Source of the DNA: Xanthomonas sp.
GTDB lineage: Bacteria; Pseudomonadota; Gammaproteobacteria; Xanthomonadales; Xanthomonadaceae
DNA: 64,000 nt
Reading direction: 5' to 3'
Assembly: GCA_018262705.1 (NCBI GenBank)
Contig: JADFDQ010000009.1
Span: 62,001 to 126,000 of the forward strand
Below the pieces are notes generated by a model. It worked only from the letters and a program-made list of their open reading frames with translations, had not been told where the DNA came from and did no database searches. The position numbers and the translations under genes were made by a program. Positions 21,558 to 30,339 of this stretch are shown here, piece after piece. The first letter of the stretch is position 1; the number at the start of each line of letters is the position of its first letter.

Positions 21558-23285
21558 TCAGTCCTTGGTAACGCGGTTGATCTCGATGAGGCTGGTGACC
21601 CCCTGTTTCACCTTGTCGAGCGCAGAGCGCCGCAAATCGCGGACGCCGCTGCGCAGCGATGCCTCGGACAATTGTTGGACATTACCACCAGCGAGGATGA
21701 TTTGCTGGATTTCGTCGTTCATCGGCATCACCTGATAGATGCCGGCGCGGCCCTTGTAGCCGCCGGTGCACTCCGGGCAACCCACCGCCTCGTAGACCGT
21801 GAACCCCTCGTGGATTTCATCGGCGGTGAAGCCTTCGGCCAGCAGGGCATGCTCGGGCAGCGCCACCGCATGCTTGCAATCATGCAGTCTGCGCACTAGA
21901 CGCTGGGCGATGACCAGATTTACCGAGCTGGTGATGTTGTAGGGCGCGATGCCCATGTTCATCAAGCGCGCGATGGTTTGCGGGGCGTCGTTGGTGTGCA
22001 GGGTCGAGAGCACCATGTGGCCGGTCTGGGCCGCCTTGACCGCGATTTCCGCGGTTTCCAGATCGCGGATTTCGCCGACCATGATCACGTCCGGATCCTG
22101 GCGCAGGAAGCTGCGCAGGGCGGCGGCGAAGGTCATGCCGCGCTTGGCGTTCTGCTGCACCTGGTTGACGCCGGGCAGGCGGATTTCCACCGGGTCTTCG
22201 ACGGTGCTGATGTTGCGGGTTTCGTCGTTGAGGATGCCGAGCGCGGTATACAGGCTCACGGTCTTGCCGGAGCCGGTTGGGCCGGTGACGAGCACCATGC
22301 CGTAGGGTTTGTGGATGGAGTCCATGAACAGCTTCTGCTGGTCGGGCTCGTAGCCGAGCTTGTCGATACCCATCTTGGCGGCGCTGCCGTCAAGGATGCG
22401 CAGCACGATCTTTTCGCCGAACAGGGTGGGTAGGGTGCTGACGCGGAAGTCGATTTGCTTGGATTTGCTGAGGTTGAGCTTGATGCGCCCGTCCTGCGGA
22501 ACGCGCTTTTCGGCGATGTCGAGCTGGGACATCACCTTCAGGCGGGCGGCGATGCGGGCGTTCAGCTTGACCGGGGCTTTTTTGGCGATCCGCAGGATGC
22601 CGTCGATGCGGTAGCGGACGCGGTAATCGGTCTCGTACGGCTCGAAGTGGATGTCGGAGGCGCCGCGACGGATCGCGTCGATCAGCGCTTTGTTGACGAA
22701 TTTGACGATCGGGGTGTCGTCGCTGCCGCTGTCTGCCGCCGATTCGCTATTGAGATCGTCGTCCCCGCTTCCAACGTCAAGGTTTTCGAGGCCCTCCGAA
22801 TCATCGAGGTCGTCGGCCATGGCTTCGGCCGCTTCCAGCCACTTGTCGAGGCAGCGCTTGATCTGGTCGGAATCGACCAGCAGCGCTTCGACGGTCAGGT
22901 TGGTGTGGAATTTGAGTTCTTCCAGCGCATGGTTGTTGGTGGGGTCGGAGGTGCCGACGAACAGCCGGTTGCCGCGTTTGTACAGGGGCAGCACGTTGTG
23001 CTTGCGCAGCAGATCTTCCTTGACCAGAGACATGGCCGATTGCGCCGGGTCGATCGCCAGCGCTTCCACCAGCGGCATGCCGAACTCCATCGAGTTGGCC
23101 GCCGCAATCGCCGCCGCGGTGGTCAGGCGGTGTTCGAGCAGGTAGGTCGGCAGCGGCCGCTTTTCCGCGGTCGCCGCGTCCATTGCCTTGCGCGCAGTGG
23201 CCTCGTCCAGCGCGCCATCCAGCACCAGACGGCGGGCGATGCCGGTAATCCCCATCAGATTGGCGGCGGGTGCGGCGGTGGCCAT
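21558..23285 (-). CDS. pilB: Type IV pilus assembly ATPase PilB
   Basis: 575 residues, the extension motor. It has an N-terminal MshEN-like region, Walker A GPTGSGKTVSLYTAL, the Asp box and Walker B region DPDVIMVGEIRDLETAEIAVKAAQTGH (split: GEIRDLETAE), and a His box. The second zinc pair is intact (CPECTGGYKGRAG), but the first, usually CxxC, reads HDCK here. A good ribosome site (AAAGGAG) precedes the ATG. It heads the pilBCD operon. Confidence 0.96.
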   Translation of the reverse strand: MATAAPAANLMGITGIARRLVLDGALDEATARKAMDAATAEKRPLPTYLLEHRLTTAAAIAAANSMEFGMPLVEALAIDPAQSAMSLVKEDLLRKHNVLPLYKRGNRLFVGTSDPTNNHALEELKFHTNLTVEALLVDSDQIKRCLDKWLEAAEAMADDLDDSEGLENLDVGSGDDDLNSESAADSGSDDTPIVKFVNKALIDAIRRGASDIHFEPYETDYRVRYRIDGILRIAKKAPVKLNARIAARLKVMSQLDIAEKRVPQDGRIKLNLSKSKQIDFRVSTLPTLFGEKIVLRILDGSAAKMGIDKLGYEPDQQKLFMDSIHKPYGMVLVTGPTGSGKTVSLYTALGILNDETRNISTVEDPVEIRLPGVNQVQQNAKRGMTFAAALRSFLRQDPDVIMVGEIRDLETAEIAVKAAQTGHMVLSTLHTNDAPQTIARLMNMGIAPYNITSSVNLVIAQRLVRRLHDCKHAVALPEHALLAEGFTADEIHEGFTVYEAVGCPECTGGYKGRAGIYQVMPMNDEIQQIILAGGNVQQLSEASLRSGVRDLRRSALDKVKQGVTSLIEINRVTKD

Positions 23286-23405
23286 ACGTTGGACGCTCCT
23301 TTGCTTGATGCCGACTTTAGCGCAATCCTGCTGCGCTGGGCAGTCGGAGTCGGTGTCCGGTGGGCTGAACGGTCGCGCGCGGCTGGCGTGATTATTTGGC
23401 GCGAA

Positions 23406-23427
23406 ACGTTTAGACTAGTTTAAACGC
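23406..23427. promoter_or_regulatory. Imperfect palindrome upstream of mazE, likely operator
   Basis: A 22-base near-palindrome centred on ACTAGT (ACGTTTAGACTAGTTTAAACGC, written here as ACGTTTAG / ACTAGT / TTAAACGC) with nine of eleven base pairs matching. It lies 20 bases before the mazE start and just ahead of a strong ribosome site (GGAGGG at 23434-23439). Toxin-antitoxin pairs of the MazEF type normally repress themselves through such sites. Confidence 0.5.
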
Positions 23428-23447
23428 TTGTTTGGAGGGTCAATGCC

Positions 23448-23699
23448 ATGACCGAAGCATTGCTGGATATTAAACACTGGGGCAATAGCCTCGGCGTACG
23501 GCTGCCCGCCAAGGTGGCCCGCGCCGCTAACCTTCAGGCGGATCAGCGCGTGAGGATGCGTGTGGAAGGCGGATGTGTTGTGATCGAGCCAGTGAAGGAC
23601 GTGCGTCCATCACTGGCCAAGCGGCTTGCGCGTTTCGATGCGTCACGGCATGGCGGCGAGGCCATGGCTTGCGGCCTTCAGGGTGCGGAACGGTGGTGA
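23448..23699 (+). CDS. MazE-like antitoxin (AbrB/MazE fold)
   Basis: 83 residues. The swapped-hairpin DNA-binding fold is seen in LLDIKHWGNSLGVRLPAKVA and RVRMRVEGGCVVIEPV. The C-terminal tail would wrap and neutralise the MazF-like toxin encoded next. Strong ribosome site GGAGGG eight bases upstream. Its stop overlaps the toxin start (GTGA), the usual antitoxin-first layout. Confidence 0.85.
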   Translation: MTEALLDIKHWGNSLGVRLPAKVARAANLQADQRVRMRVEGGCVVIEPVKDVRPSLAKRLARFDASRHGGEAMACGLQGAERW

Positions 23700-24073
23700 C
23701 GCGGAAAGTCGAGCATTGGGTGCCGGATCGCCGGGACGTGATCTGGATCGACTGCAACCCGCAGGCGGGACGCGAGATGCGGGACGTGCATCCGTTTCTC
23801 GTGTTGTCGCCGCGTGCATTCAACGACCGCACCTCGCTGACATTGGGTCTGCCGATGACTACGGCCGCCTACAACGCGGACAACCCGTTCGCCGTGTTGG
23901 CGGGTGTGGCCACGGACCGAAAGGGCGGTGTGCCGAGTTATGTGTTGTGTCATCAGCCGAAATCCTTCGACTGGCGAGTTCGCGGCGCGCGCGCGCACCC
24001 GATGCGAAGCATCGACAACGAGGCTTTCTCTGAAGTGCTGCTTGTTCTCAATCAGATCCTGCAACTGGCGTGA
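23696..24073 (+). CDS. MazF-like endoribonuclease toxin (PemK/MazF fold)
   Basis: 125 residues from the GTG at 23696, chosen because it overlaps the mazE stop; another GTG three bases earlier is equally in frame. Family motifs are DVIWIDCNPQAGREMRDVHPFLVLSPRAFN (split here: GDVIW-type start, GREMRDVHPFLVLS), the TSLTLGLPMTT strand and SYVLCHQPKSFDWR. MazF toxins cut single-stranded RNA at short sequence motifs. With mazE it forms a complete pair and stands at the edge of the accessory DNA in the pilus locus. Confidence 0.87.
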   Translation: MTRKVEHWVPDRRDVIWIDCNPQAGREMRDVHPFLVLSPRAFNDRTSLTLGLPMTTAAYNADNPFAVLAGVATDRKGGVPSYVLCHQPKSFDWRVRGARAHPMRSIDNEAFSEVLLVLNQILQLA

Positions 24074-24145
24074 AGTATCTGGTCCGCCGGTGCCGGCAGC
24101 TTCCCTGAACAACCCATTCAGGCTACCGTGCATGCAGGGACGCCC

Positions 24146-25000
24146 ATGACGATCAGTATTATTTTGCCTGCCAAGAACGAAGCCGAAGGCCTGCGGCAAA
24201 CGCTGCCGGCGCTGCGGGCGCGTTTCCCCGAAGCCGAACTCATTGTTGTCGATGACGGATCCAGCGACGCCACCGCCGCTGTCGCCATCGAGCACGGCGC
24301 GCAGGTGCTGTCGTCGCCGTATTCGATGGGCAACGGCGCGGCAATCAAGCGCGGTGCCCGCGCGGCCGGCGGCGAAACGCTGGTGTTCATGGACGCCGAC
24401 GGCCAGCATGGCGCAGAACATGTCGCCGCGCTGCTGGCCAAATTGGAGGATGGCTACGACATGGTGGTGGGCGCGCGCGACGCCAGCGGGCAAGCCAATT
24501 TTTCGCGTGGGCTTGCCAATGGCTTCTACAACCGTCTGGCCAGCTGGATGACCGGGCACCGAGTCGAAGACCTGACCTCCGGCTTTCGCGCCGTGCGCGC
24601 CGACAAGTTCAAGGAATTCCTGCACCTGTTGCCCAACGGCTTCAGCTACCCCACCACCAGCACCATGGCGTTTTTCCGCAGCGCCTACCCGGTGGCCTAT
24701 GTGCCGATCCCGGTGGCCAGGCGCGTGGGCAACAACAGCCATATCCGCCCGTTCAAGGACGGCGTGCGGTTTTTGCTCATCATCTTCAAGATCGCCAGCC
24801 TGTATTCGCCGCTGAAGCTGTTTGCGCCGACGGCGGCGGCATTTTTTCTCGCCGGATTGGGTTGGTATGGCTGGACGTTTCACGAGTCCAGCCGTTTCAC
24901 CAACATGAGCATGCTGCTGTTCAGTGCAGCGGTTATCGTTTTTTTGATTGGGTTGGTTTCCGAACAGATTACAAACTTGACTTACCGACGCGACAGGTGA
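24146..25000 (+). CDS. Family 2 glycosyltransferase, DPM1/polyprenyl-phosphate sugar transferase-like
   Basis: 284 residues. GT-A fold opening with ISIILPAKNEAEGL, VVDDGSSDAT and the metal-binding DxD in FMDADGQHG. After the catalytic domain (to about 215) come two membrane helices, the layout of polyprenyl-phosphate glycosyltransferases. It would load a sugar on undecaprenyl phosphate at the cytoplasmic face. The ATG at 24146 has an AGGGA site six bases ahead; the upstream ATG at 24128 adds six residues. It faces the glycan operon tail to tail. Confidence 0.85.
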   Translation: MTISIILPAKNEAEGLRQTLPALRARFPEAELIVVDDGSSDATAAVAIEHGAQVLSSPYSMGNGAAIKRGARAAGGETLVFMDADGQHGAEHVAALLAKLEDGYDMVVGARDASGQANFSRGLANGFYNRLASWMTGHRVEDLTSGFRAVRADKFKEFLHLLPNGFSYPTTSTMAFFRSAYPVAYVPIPVARRVGNNSHIRPFKDGVRFLLIIFKIASLYSPLKLFAPTAAAFFLAGLGWYGWTFHESSRFTNMSMLLFSAAVIVFLIGLVSEQITNLTYRRDR

Positions 25001-25018
25001 AACGAGAACACTCGTTTC
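24999..25018. other. Perfect hairpin between convergent genes
   Basis: GAAACGAG and CTCGTTTC with loop AACA, overlapping the stop codon of the glycosyltransferase. It lacks a clear T-run, so it may be a weak terminator or a 3'-end stabiliser. Confidence 0.4.
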
Positions 25019-25086
25019 CATCTTTGGATCGACCCCAAACGGGCAATACAGGAATCAGCTGATTCAGCTTTGCAGGGGCGAGTTCA

Positions 25087-25626
25087 TCAGCGCATTCGAA
25101 TCACGGTGGCTGGGATGCCGGCAACAACCGTGTAGTCCGGAACATCCCTGGTCACCACCGCTCCGGCAGCCACGATAGCTCCGCGGCCGACGCGAACGCC
25201 TCCCAGTATGATGGCGCCTGCACCAATCCAGGCATCTTCGGCGATCTTGATGGGTGCCTGCTCCGTGCCCGACCAACGCATGGGCTCATCGCGGTCGCTC
25301 GGGATGCGGTGACCCGAGCTGATCAGTTTGCTGCCGTGCCCCACCATCGTGCGTGAGCCAATCTGAATCCCGCCACCGCACAGCAGGATTACCGCGTGAC
25401 CGATGGTCACGTCATCATCAATGGCAAGGCTGCGGTAGTTGTCCACCCATACCCCGCGCCATATCTTGGTGCGCACGCCGACCTCCGCTCCACGGGAACG
25501 CAGAAGCCAGCCCTTGATCCGCATGCTGATGCGGTTCTGGGGCAAGACGGCCATGAGAAGTTCGACGGCATAGTCGAGCAGTGCCGTGCCAAGAGTGAAT
25601 TGAGTCGGCTTGTGCGGCATGGTCAT
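25087..25626 (-). CDS. Left-handed beta-helix O-acetyltransferase (WcaF/Maa-like)
   Basis: 179 residues from the ATG at 25626. Hexapeptide repeats are seen as [43 protein letters not shown] and [31 protein letters not shown]. Trimeric enzymes of this type use acetyl-CoA to acetylate sugar hydroxyls; the catalytic histidine is probably in [12 protein letters not shown]. It overlaps the TylF-like gene by ATGA and is the last gene of the nine-gene operon. Confidence 0.83.
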   Translation of the reverse strand: MTMPHKPTQFTLGTALLDYAVELLMAVLPQNRISMRIKGWLLRSRGAEVGVRTKIWRGVWVDNYRSLAIDDDVTIGHAVILLCGGGIQIGSRTMVGHGSKLISSGHRIPSDRDEPMRWSGTEQAPIKIAEDAWIGAGAIILGGVRVGRGAIVAAGAVVTRDVPDYTVVAGIPATVIRMR

Positions 25627-26414
25627 GGCTTGATGATCAGGCCTTGACCGGTGGGCAATGCCAGCAGCGGAACGTGGTGCCGACGGACAAACTGATCGAA
25701 GGCCAAACGCTGCTCGGCATGCTTGCGCCAGCCGTAGTCGTCCAGCAGCATGGCGGCTCCCGGAGTCAACCGGCTCCAGAAGTGTTCGGCAGCAGCAATC
25801 TCGGGCGCGCAAGCATTCATGTCGATCGAAAGGAAGGCGATCTTCTCTGCGTCGACTTGTTCCAGCGTATCGGGCACGATGCCCCGCACGACGCGCACTT
25901 GATCAGCGTAGGGGGCGAATGTCTTCAGTACCTCGTCGTAGCATGGTGCGTAACCTCCCCCCCGCAGGCCCGAGTTCCGCTCGGCCGCGGACAACTGTGT
26001 GGCCACCAGCCCTTCGAAGGTGTCCAACAGGAAGAAGCGCTTCGCGAGGGATGGGAAGTTGGTGTAGCGGATCACCGCCATGGCGTACCCACCGCGATTC
26101 ACCCCGCATTCGACGAAATCCCCCGGCAAGGATGCGCCACGTGCCGCTGCCCAGCACACCACATGTGCGCGCCAGCGCAGGTCGCCATGGGGCCATGATC
26201 CGGTGGTCTGGCCGGCTGCATAGGCGGCGAGGAAGTCGGGGTCATCCTGGAAGCTGGGGTAATGTGCCGAAACTAGGCCATCTTCGTTGTAGCGGGCTCC
26301 ACCGTACAAAGGGCGGTTCAGCCAGTTGCCGCTGAAGCGGTTGATGCTCCGCACCAGACGCGCCAGAGTCGCATCGGAGATGTGGTCCTTCAGCCAGTTA
26401 CGCAGGCGTTGCAT
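25623..26414 (-). CDS. TylF/MycF-type O-methyltransferase
   Basis: 263 residues. Matches the macrocin O-methyltransferase family: [14 protein letters not shown] is the SAM-binding loop, [10 protein letters not shown] follows, and [11 protein letters not shown] plus [19 protein letters not shown] hold the metal-binding aspartates. The family methylates sugar hydroxyls in antibiotics and polysaccharides, so a glycan target fits the context. Four bases separate it from the preceding methyltransferase. Confidence 0.82.
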   Translation of the reverse strand: MQRLRNWLKDHISDATLARLVRSINRFSGNWLNRPLYGGARYNEDGLVSAHYPSFQDDPDFLAAYAAGQTTGSWPHGDLRWRAHVVCWAAARGASLPGDFVECGVNRGGYAMAVIRYTNFPSLAKRFFLLDTFEGLVATQLSAAERNSGLRGGGYAPCYDEVLKTFAPYADQVRVVRGIVPDTLEQVDAEKIAFLSIDMNACAPEIAAAEHFWSRLTPGAAMLLDDYGWRKHAEQRLAFDQFVRRHHVPLLALPTGQGLIIKP

Positions 26415-26418
26415 CCGG

Positions 26419-27207
26419 TCATCCTTGGCGTGTGGCGCGGATCATGAGGTGCCAGCCGGCGATTCGCGAAAGCAGTCGATACAGCGGCCGCGGCATGAAT
26501 CGGAAAACCGGGCCGTAGCCTTCGCCAAATACGAAATCGCTGTGCACTTCGACCTTGCCATATCGACTGAACATGTTTTGTATCTCGGATTTGGTAAAGC
26601 GGCGAACAACCGGGCATATTTCGTCGCGATCCTCGAACGGCACAAGCAGCAACCGATGCACCAATTCGTTCAATGAGCGCCGGTGGTAAAGCATGACCAG
26701 CGCCTCACCGCCAGGTTTCAGTACTCGATAGGCCTCGTCGATACATCGCTGCGTATCCGGAGCGTGGTGCAGGACACCAAAGGAGTAGACGTAGTCGAAG
26801 CTCTGGTCGGGAAAGGGGAGGGCATCACCGCTGGCACAAAGATAGTGCGCGTCCCAACCGTGTTGCACGGCACGCCGGTGCGCGGTCGCAGCGCCCAGGA
26901 GTGTGAGATCAAGGGCGGTCACCTGCATGCCATGGGTGGCCATTCGTGCGCTGTCCAGCCCGATGCCGCAACCGATCTCAAGGACGTGTCCCCCGGGCCG
27001 CATGGAGGCGATCCAGGATGGCAAGTGGCGGTGTGAGCGAAAGCGCTGGGTTTCCAAGTCATGGAAGTATTGCTCTGAACCCCGCTGCCCCGAACTCACC
27101 GTGCGGCCCATGATCCGCTCGGCATTGACGTTGCGAGTCCAGAAGTCGGCGACCTCGCGGCCCAGTTCCGGTGTGGGTTCGCGTGTGGCAGGCTCAATCT
27201 GCTTCAT
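26419..27207 (-). CDS. Class I SAM-dependent methyltransferase
   Basis: 262 residues with a methyltransferase-11 core: VLEIGCGIGLDSARMA (SAM loop), VTALDLT, and FDYVYSFGVLHHAPDTQRCIDEAYRVLKPGG (split: SFGVLHHAPD, RVLKPGGEALV). The substrate is not shown by the sequence; by context a sugar or lipid-linked glycan. Its start lies 14 bases inside the upstream flippase-like gene. Confidence 0.82.
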   Translation of the reverse strand: MKQIEPATREPTPELGREVADFWTRNVNAERIMGRTVSSGQRGSEQYFHDLETQRFRSHRHLPSWIASMRPGGHVLEIGCGIGLDSARMATHGMQVTALDLTLLGAATAHRRAVQHGWDAHYLCASGDALPFPDQSFDYVYSFGVLHHAPDTQRCIDEAYRVLKPGGEALVMLYHRRSLNELVHRLLLVPFEDRDEICPVVRRFTKSEIQNMFSRYGKVEVHSDFVFGEGYGPVFRFMPRPLYRLLSRIAGWHLMIRATRQG

Positions 27208-28192
27208 GGGGCGGCTGTGTGGATCGTGGGCATGTCATGTTAGTGGTGTCCTGGACAGGGAGGGACGGCGTGGGGTCGAGTACGGCTGCAGCGAACGGTG
27301 CCGGGGCAACCTTCCATACGAGAACCGGTAGCCATGCCAAGGCCAAGGTCAGGACGCGCAAAACCAAGTAAATACCCAGCACTGTACCGCCGGGAACACC
27401 CAGCAAGCCGAACATGCCCATAGCCGAAACTTCGACTGTACCCAAGCCGTTGAAACTGATCGGGACATAGGCGACCAGACCAGCGCCCATGGCAATGGCG
27501 GTGGTCGTCACGTAGCCTGGTGGATCGGTCAAACTGCCGCACAGTACCAGCCAGTAAGCCAAGCCCGTCAGACCCAGTTTGCACAGCGAGAACAGTAGAT
27601 TCTGCAGCAACAACGGCATGGGAACGCTGGCGGCTTTGAGGACTTGCCGCAGATTCCGTATACGCGCTCGCGCATGTCCCGGGCGATTTCCAAGCAAGCG
27701 TGCGCCCAGCCAGCAAGTGACGCTTGCAACCGTGATGCCGATGATCAACAGGCCTGTCATGCTCCGGCTGCCAAGCCCCAAAAGGACGGGAAGGGTCGCG
27801 GCGGCGACCAGCGTGCAAACGATCGTGATGGCTTTATCGGCGAGCAGGCGGCCGCTGATGAAACTCAGGTGGTTGGCGCTGTGTTGTCGAAGTTGCCATG
27901 CCGTGCTGAACATGTCCGCCACTTGGCCCGGCAGTGAAATGCCGATGGCCCAGGAGCGCCAGAAGATCCTGAGGAACGTCATGAATCCAAGGAAACCTTT
28001 GAGCTCGGCAATGATGTAGAGCTTGAAGGCGCCCAGGAGCGTGCCCACGACGATGGCGATCGCAGCGCCGAGGATTGCCAGCGGGTGAATGGACTGCACG
28101 GCTTCCAGCACTGCGCCGGCGCCGACCAGCCAGAGGGCGGTTGCCAGGATGGCCAGACCCACTGCCGCCAACAGGTAGCGCCGCCAGGCCAT
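27194..28192 (-). CDS. Flippase-like integral membrane protein (UPF0104/LPG synthase TM family)
   Basis: 332 residues, mostly hydrophobic with about eight membrane helices. The family blocks are seen in the middle: FLRIFWRSWAIGISLPGQVADMF and FNGLGTVEVSAMGMFGLLGVPGG. Members occur in polysaccharide clusters and are annotated as putative flippases, but no transport activity is established for most. Start overlaps the stop of the oxidoreductase (TGATG). Confidence 0.78.
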   Translation of the reverse strand: MAWRRYLLAAVGLAILATALWLVGAGAVLEAVQSIHPLAILGAAIAIVVGTLLGAFKLYIIAELKGFLGFMTFLRIFWRSWAIGISLPGQVADMFSTAWQLRQHSANHLSFISGRLLADKAITIVCTLVAAATLPVLLGLGSRSMTGLLIIGITVASVTCWLGARLLGNRPGHARARIRNLRQVLKAASVPMPLLLQNLLFSLCKLGLTGLAYWLVLCGSLTDPPGYVTTTAIAMGAGLVAYVPISFNGLGTVEVSAMGMFGLLGVPGGTVLGIYLVLRVLTLALAWLPVLVWKVAPAPFAAAVLDPTPSLPVQDTTNMTCPRSTQPPHEAD

Positions 28193-30339
28193 CAGCCATC
28201 CGATTCCGCGTTGGCCAGACGGGACACGCCCAGGGCCAGGCGCGTGCTGGCAAAGTAGCCGTCTACGTCAAATGTCGGTTGCCCAGTGGCGACTGCGGCC
28301 AGGAAGGCTGCCAATTGGTCGCGGTGACCCTTGTCCACCGCCAGGCGCGAGTGCACGCGCCGGCGCCAGAATCGGCCCGGGGTCTCCAGCATGCGGAAAT
28401 CCACGAGGCGAGCCTGATAGCCCCCACAACAGGCCTCAATGGTCTCGGTTGGAAAGCGTCGATTACCGTTGGACAGATAGGACACCGTTGCCACCGAGCC
28501 ATCGGCAAAGCTCAACGTCACCACGACCGAGTCCACGGGTGTATTGGGTCGGGCTCTACCCAATGGGCGGACTTGGAAGTCGGTCAGCGGACTGCCTATG
28601 AGCCAACAGCAGAAGTCCAGATGGTGACAGCCCTCGCCGACGATGACGCCACCGCCTTCGAGAGGGTGATGGAGCCAATGTTCCGGCGGGCGGGAACCTA
28701 CGTTGGCGAGGTAGGAGACAAACATGGGTTGCGTCCGGACGGCAAATCCCTGCTTGAGCCGAATCGACAAAGGCGCGTATCGGCGGTTGAACCCGACCAT
28801 CACCCACTTGCCGCTGCGCTGCTGGGCCTTGATGACCGACTCCAACTCGGCCTCGGTGAGGGCCAAGGGCTTCTCGACGAAAACGTGCTTGCCCGCATCC
28901 AGTGCCTGCCGGGTGAAGTCGGCGTGGGTGTTGTGACGGGTCAGCACCAGGACGGCATCGGTCGCGTCGTCTTTCAGCACGGCGTCAAGGTCGGAACTGC
29001 AGTAGGCAAACCCGTGCCTTTGCGCCAGTGCTTGCGCACGCATCCCGGTCAGCGAAACCACGCCACGACGATCGGCATCCAGGCCCTTCAACAGCGGCAG
29101 GAATTCGTGGGTGGCAAAACTGCCGGCGCCGATCACGCTCAGACCGGGTCGTTTGATCGAGCGGGTGGACGGTGCGACCGGCAGCTCGATGCGGCGGTGC
29201 GTGTCGACCGCGCCGGCATCGGCATAGCCAAGCAGTACTCCGATTCCGCGCGTGTCGGCTGCTCCACCCAGCGCAGCGAACGCCTGAGGCGCCTGATCCA
29301 CTCCGTAACGATGCGTGGTCAAGGGCCTGACATCTACATTGCCCAGTGCCAGCTGATCCAGAAAGGCCGCCAGATTGCGCTCCTGCGTGAAGCGAACGTA
29401 GGGTAGCGGATAGTCGAGGCCGTCGACCTCGTAACGGGGATCGCCCGTGCCAGGGCCAAAAGCCATGGAAGTGTGCAGAGAAAGTTCCTTGAACAGATAG
29501 GTCTCTCGGGGTGCCTGCATGACGGTGCGGCCGACCACCACCACCCGACCCTTGCGGCGGCAGAGATCCCCGGCCTGGGCGACTGGCCCCGCGTCTTCGG
29601 TGGCGGCCGTGATGATGACCGCGTCGGCACCATGGCCACCGGTCAGGCCGGACACCACGCCGCCGACCCCTGCGCTTGCTTCGACCGCCTCGCCCCAGCC
29701 CTGGGCGCGCAGCAAGGCCACGCGCCGTGGATCCACATCCACGCCTACGACCCGGCAACCATTGGCGCGCGCCAGTTGGCACACCAGCAGTCCGACCAGG
29801 CCCAATCCGATGATCACGACCGTTTCGCCAAGTTTTGGATCGGCGATACGCAAACTCTGGAGCGCGATGGCGCCCACGGTCGCATAAGCGGCATCCTCGC
29901 TTGCCACGGACTCGGGAATCGGCACGCACAGGCGGCGCGGTACGCTGACGAACTCGGCGTGGCTGGCCCAGCCTTGCCCGGCACAGGCCACGCGCTGGCC
30001 CGGGGCCAAGCCGATACATCCGACGCCCATGACTTCGATGACCCCCGAGCAGCTGTAGCCCAGCGCCACCGGCATGTCCAGCGCACGCTGGGCGACCTGA
30101 TAGGCCGTCCAGGGCCCTTGTGCGCGCGCCAGTTCGACCAGCTTCATTGCCTGCTCCGGGCGCGCGCGCGCCTTGCCCAGGGGATTCATGCGGCCAAGCT
30201 GAAGCGTGGCACCTTCGGTCCCCGCGCTGATCAGCGAGTATGCGTTGCGCACCAGCACGAACCCCGCCCTGGGCGCCGGGACGGGTACGCGACGAACTTC
30301 AATGGAACCGTCTCGAAGGTCAGCGACAACCTGCTTCAA
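28192..30339 (-). CDS. Two-domain oxidoreductase: zinc-type MDR dehydrogenase fused to Gfo/Idh/MocA domain
   Basis: 715 residues. Residues 1 to about 370 are a medium-chain dehydrogenase with a Rossmann loop VVIIGLGLVGLLVCQLARANG; the rest is a Gfo/Idh/MocA-type domain opening LSVIGAGSFATHEFLPLL with the catalytic-type EKPLALTEAE motif. Such fusions are regular members of polysaccharide and exopolysaccharide clusters, where they are thought to oxidise or reduce sugar precursors. The start is TTG at 30339, set by a strong ribosome site (GGAGGTGG, six bases away) and a TTGA overlap with the preceding gene. Confidence 0.87.
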   Translation of the reverse strand: MKQVVADLRDGSIEVRRVPVPAPRAGFVLVRNAYSLISAGTEGATLQLGRMNPLGKARARPEQAMKLVELARAQGPWTAYQVAQRALDMPVALGYSCSGVIEVMGVGCIGLAPGQRVACAGQGWASHAEFVSVPRRLCVPIPESVASEDAAYATVGAIALQSLRIADPKLGETVVIIGLGLVGLLVCQLARANGCRVVGVDVDPRRVALLRAQGWGEAVEASAGVGGVVSGLTGGHGADAVIITAATEDAGPVAQAGDLCRRKGRVVVVGRTVMQAPRETYLFKELSLHTSMAFGPGTGDPRYEVDGLDYPLPYVRFTQERNLAAFLDQLALGNVDVRPLTTHRYGVDQAPQAFAALGGAADTRGIGVLLGYADAGAVDTHRRIELPVAPSTRSIKRPGLSVIGAGSFATHEFLPLLKGLDADRRGVVSLTGMRAQALAQRHGFAYCSSDLDAVLKDDATDAVLVLTRHNTHADFTRQALDAGKHVFVEKPLALTEAELESVIKAQQRSGKWVMVGFNRRYAPLSIRLKQGFAVRTQPMFVSYLANVGSRPPEHWLHHPLEGGGVIVGEGCHHLDFCCWLIGSPLTDFQVRPLGRARPNTPVDSVVVTLSFADGSVATVSYLSNGNRRFPTETIEACCGGYQARLVDFRMLETPGRFWRRRVHSRLAVDKGHRDQLAAFLAAVATGQPTFDVDGYFASTRLALGVSRLANAESDG

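Noticed and set aside
23573-23695. Upstream extension of the MazF-like gene
   Set aside because: The in-frame extension runs through mazE codons in another frame and is not MazF-like; the GTG overlapping the mazE stop is preferred.
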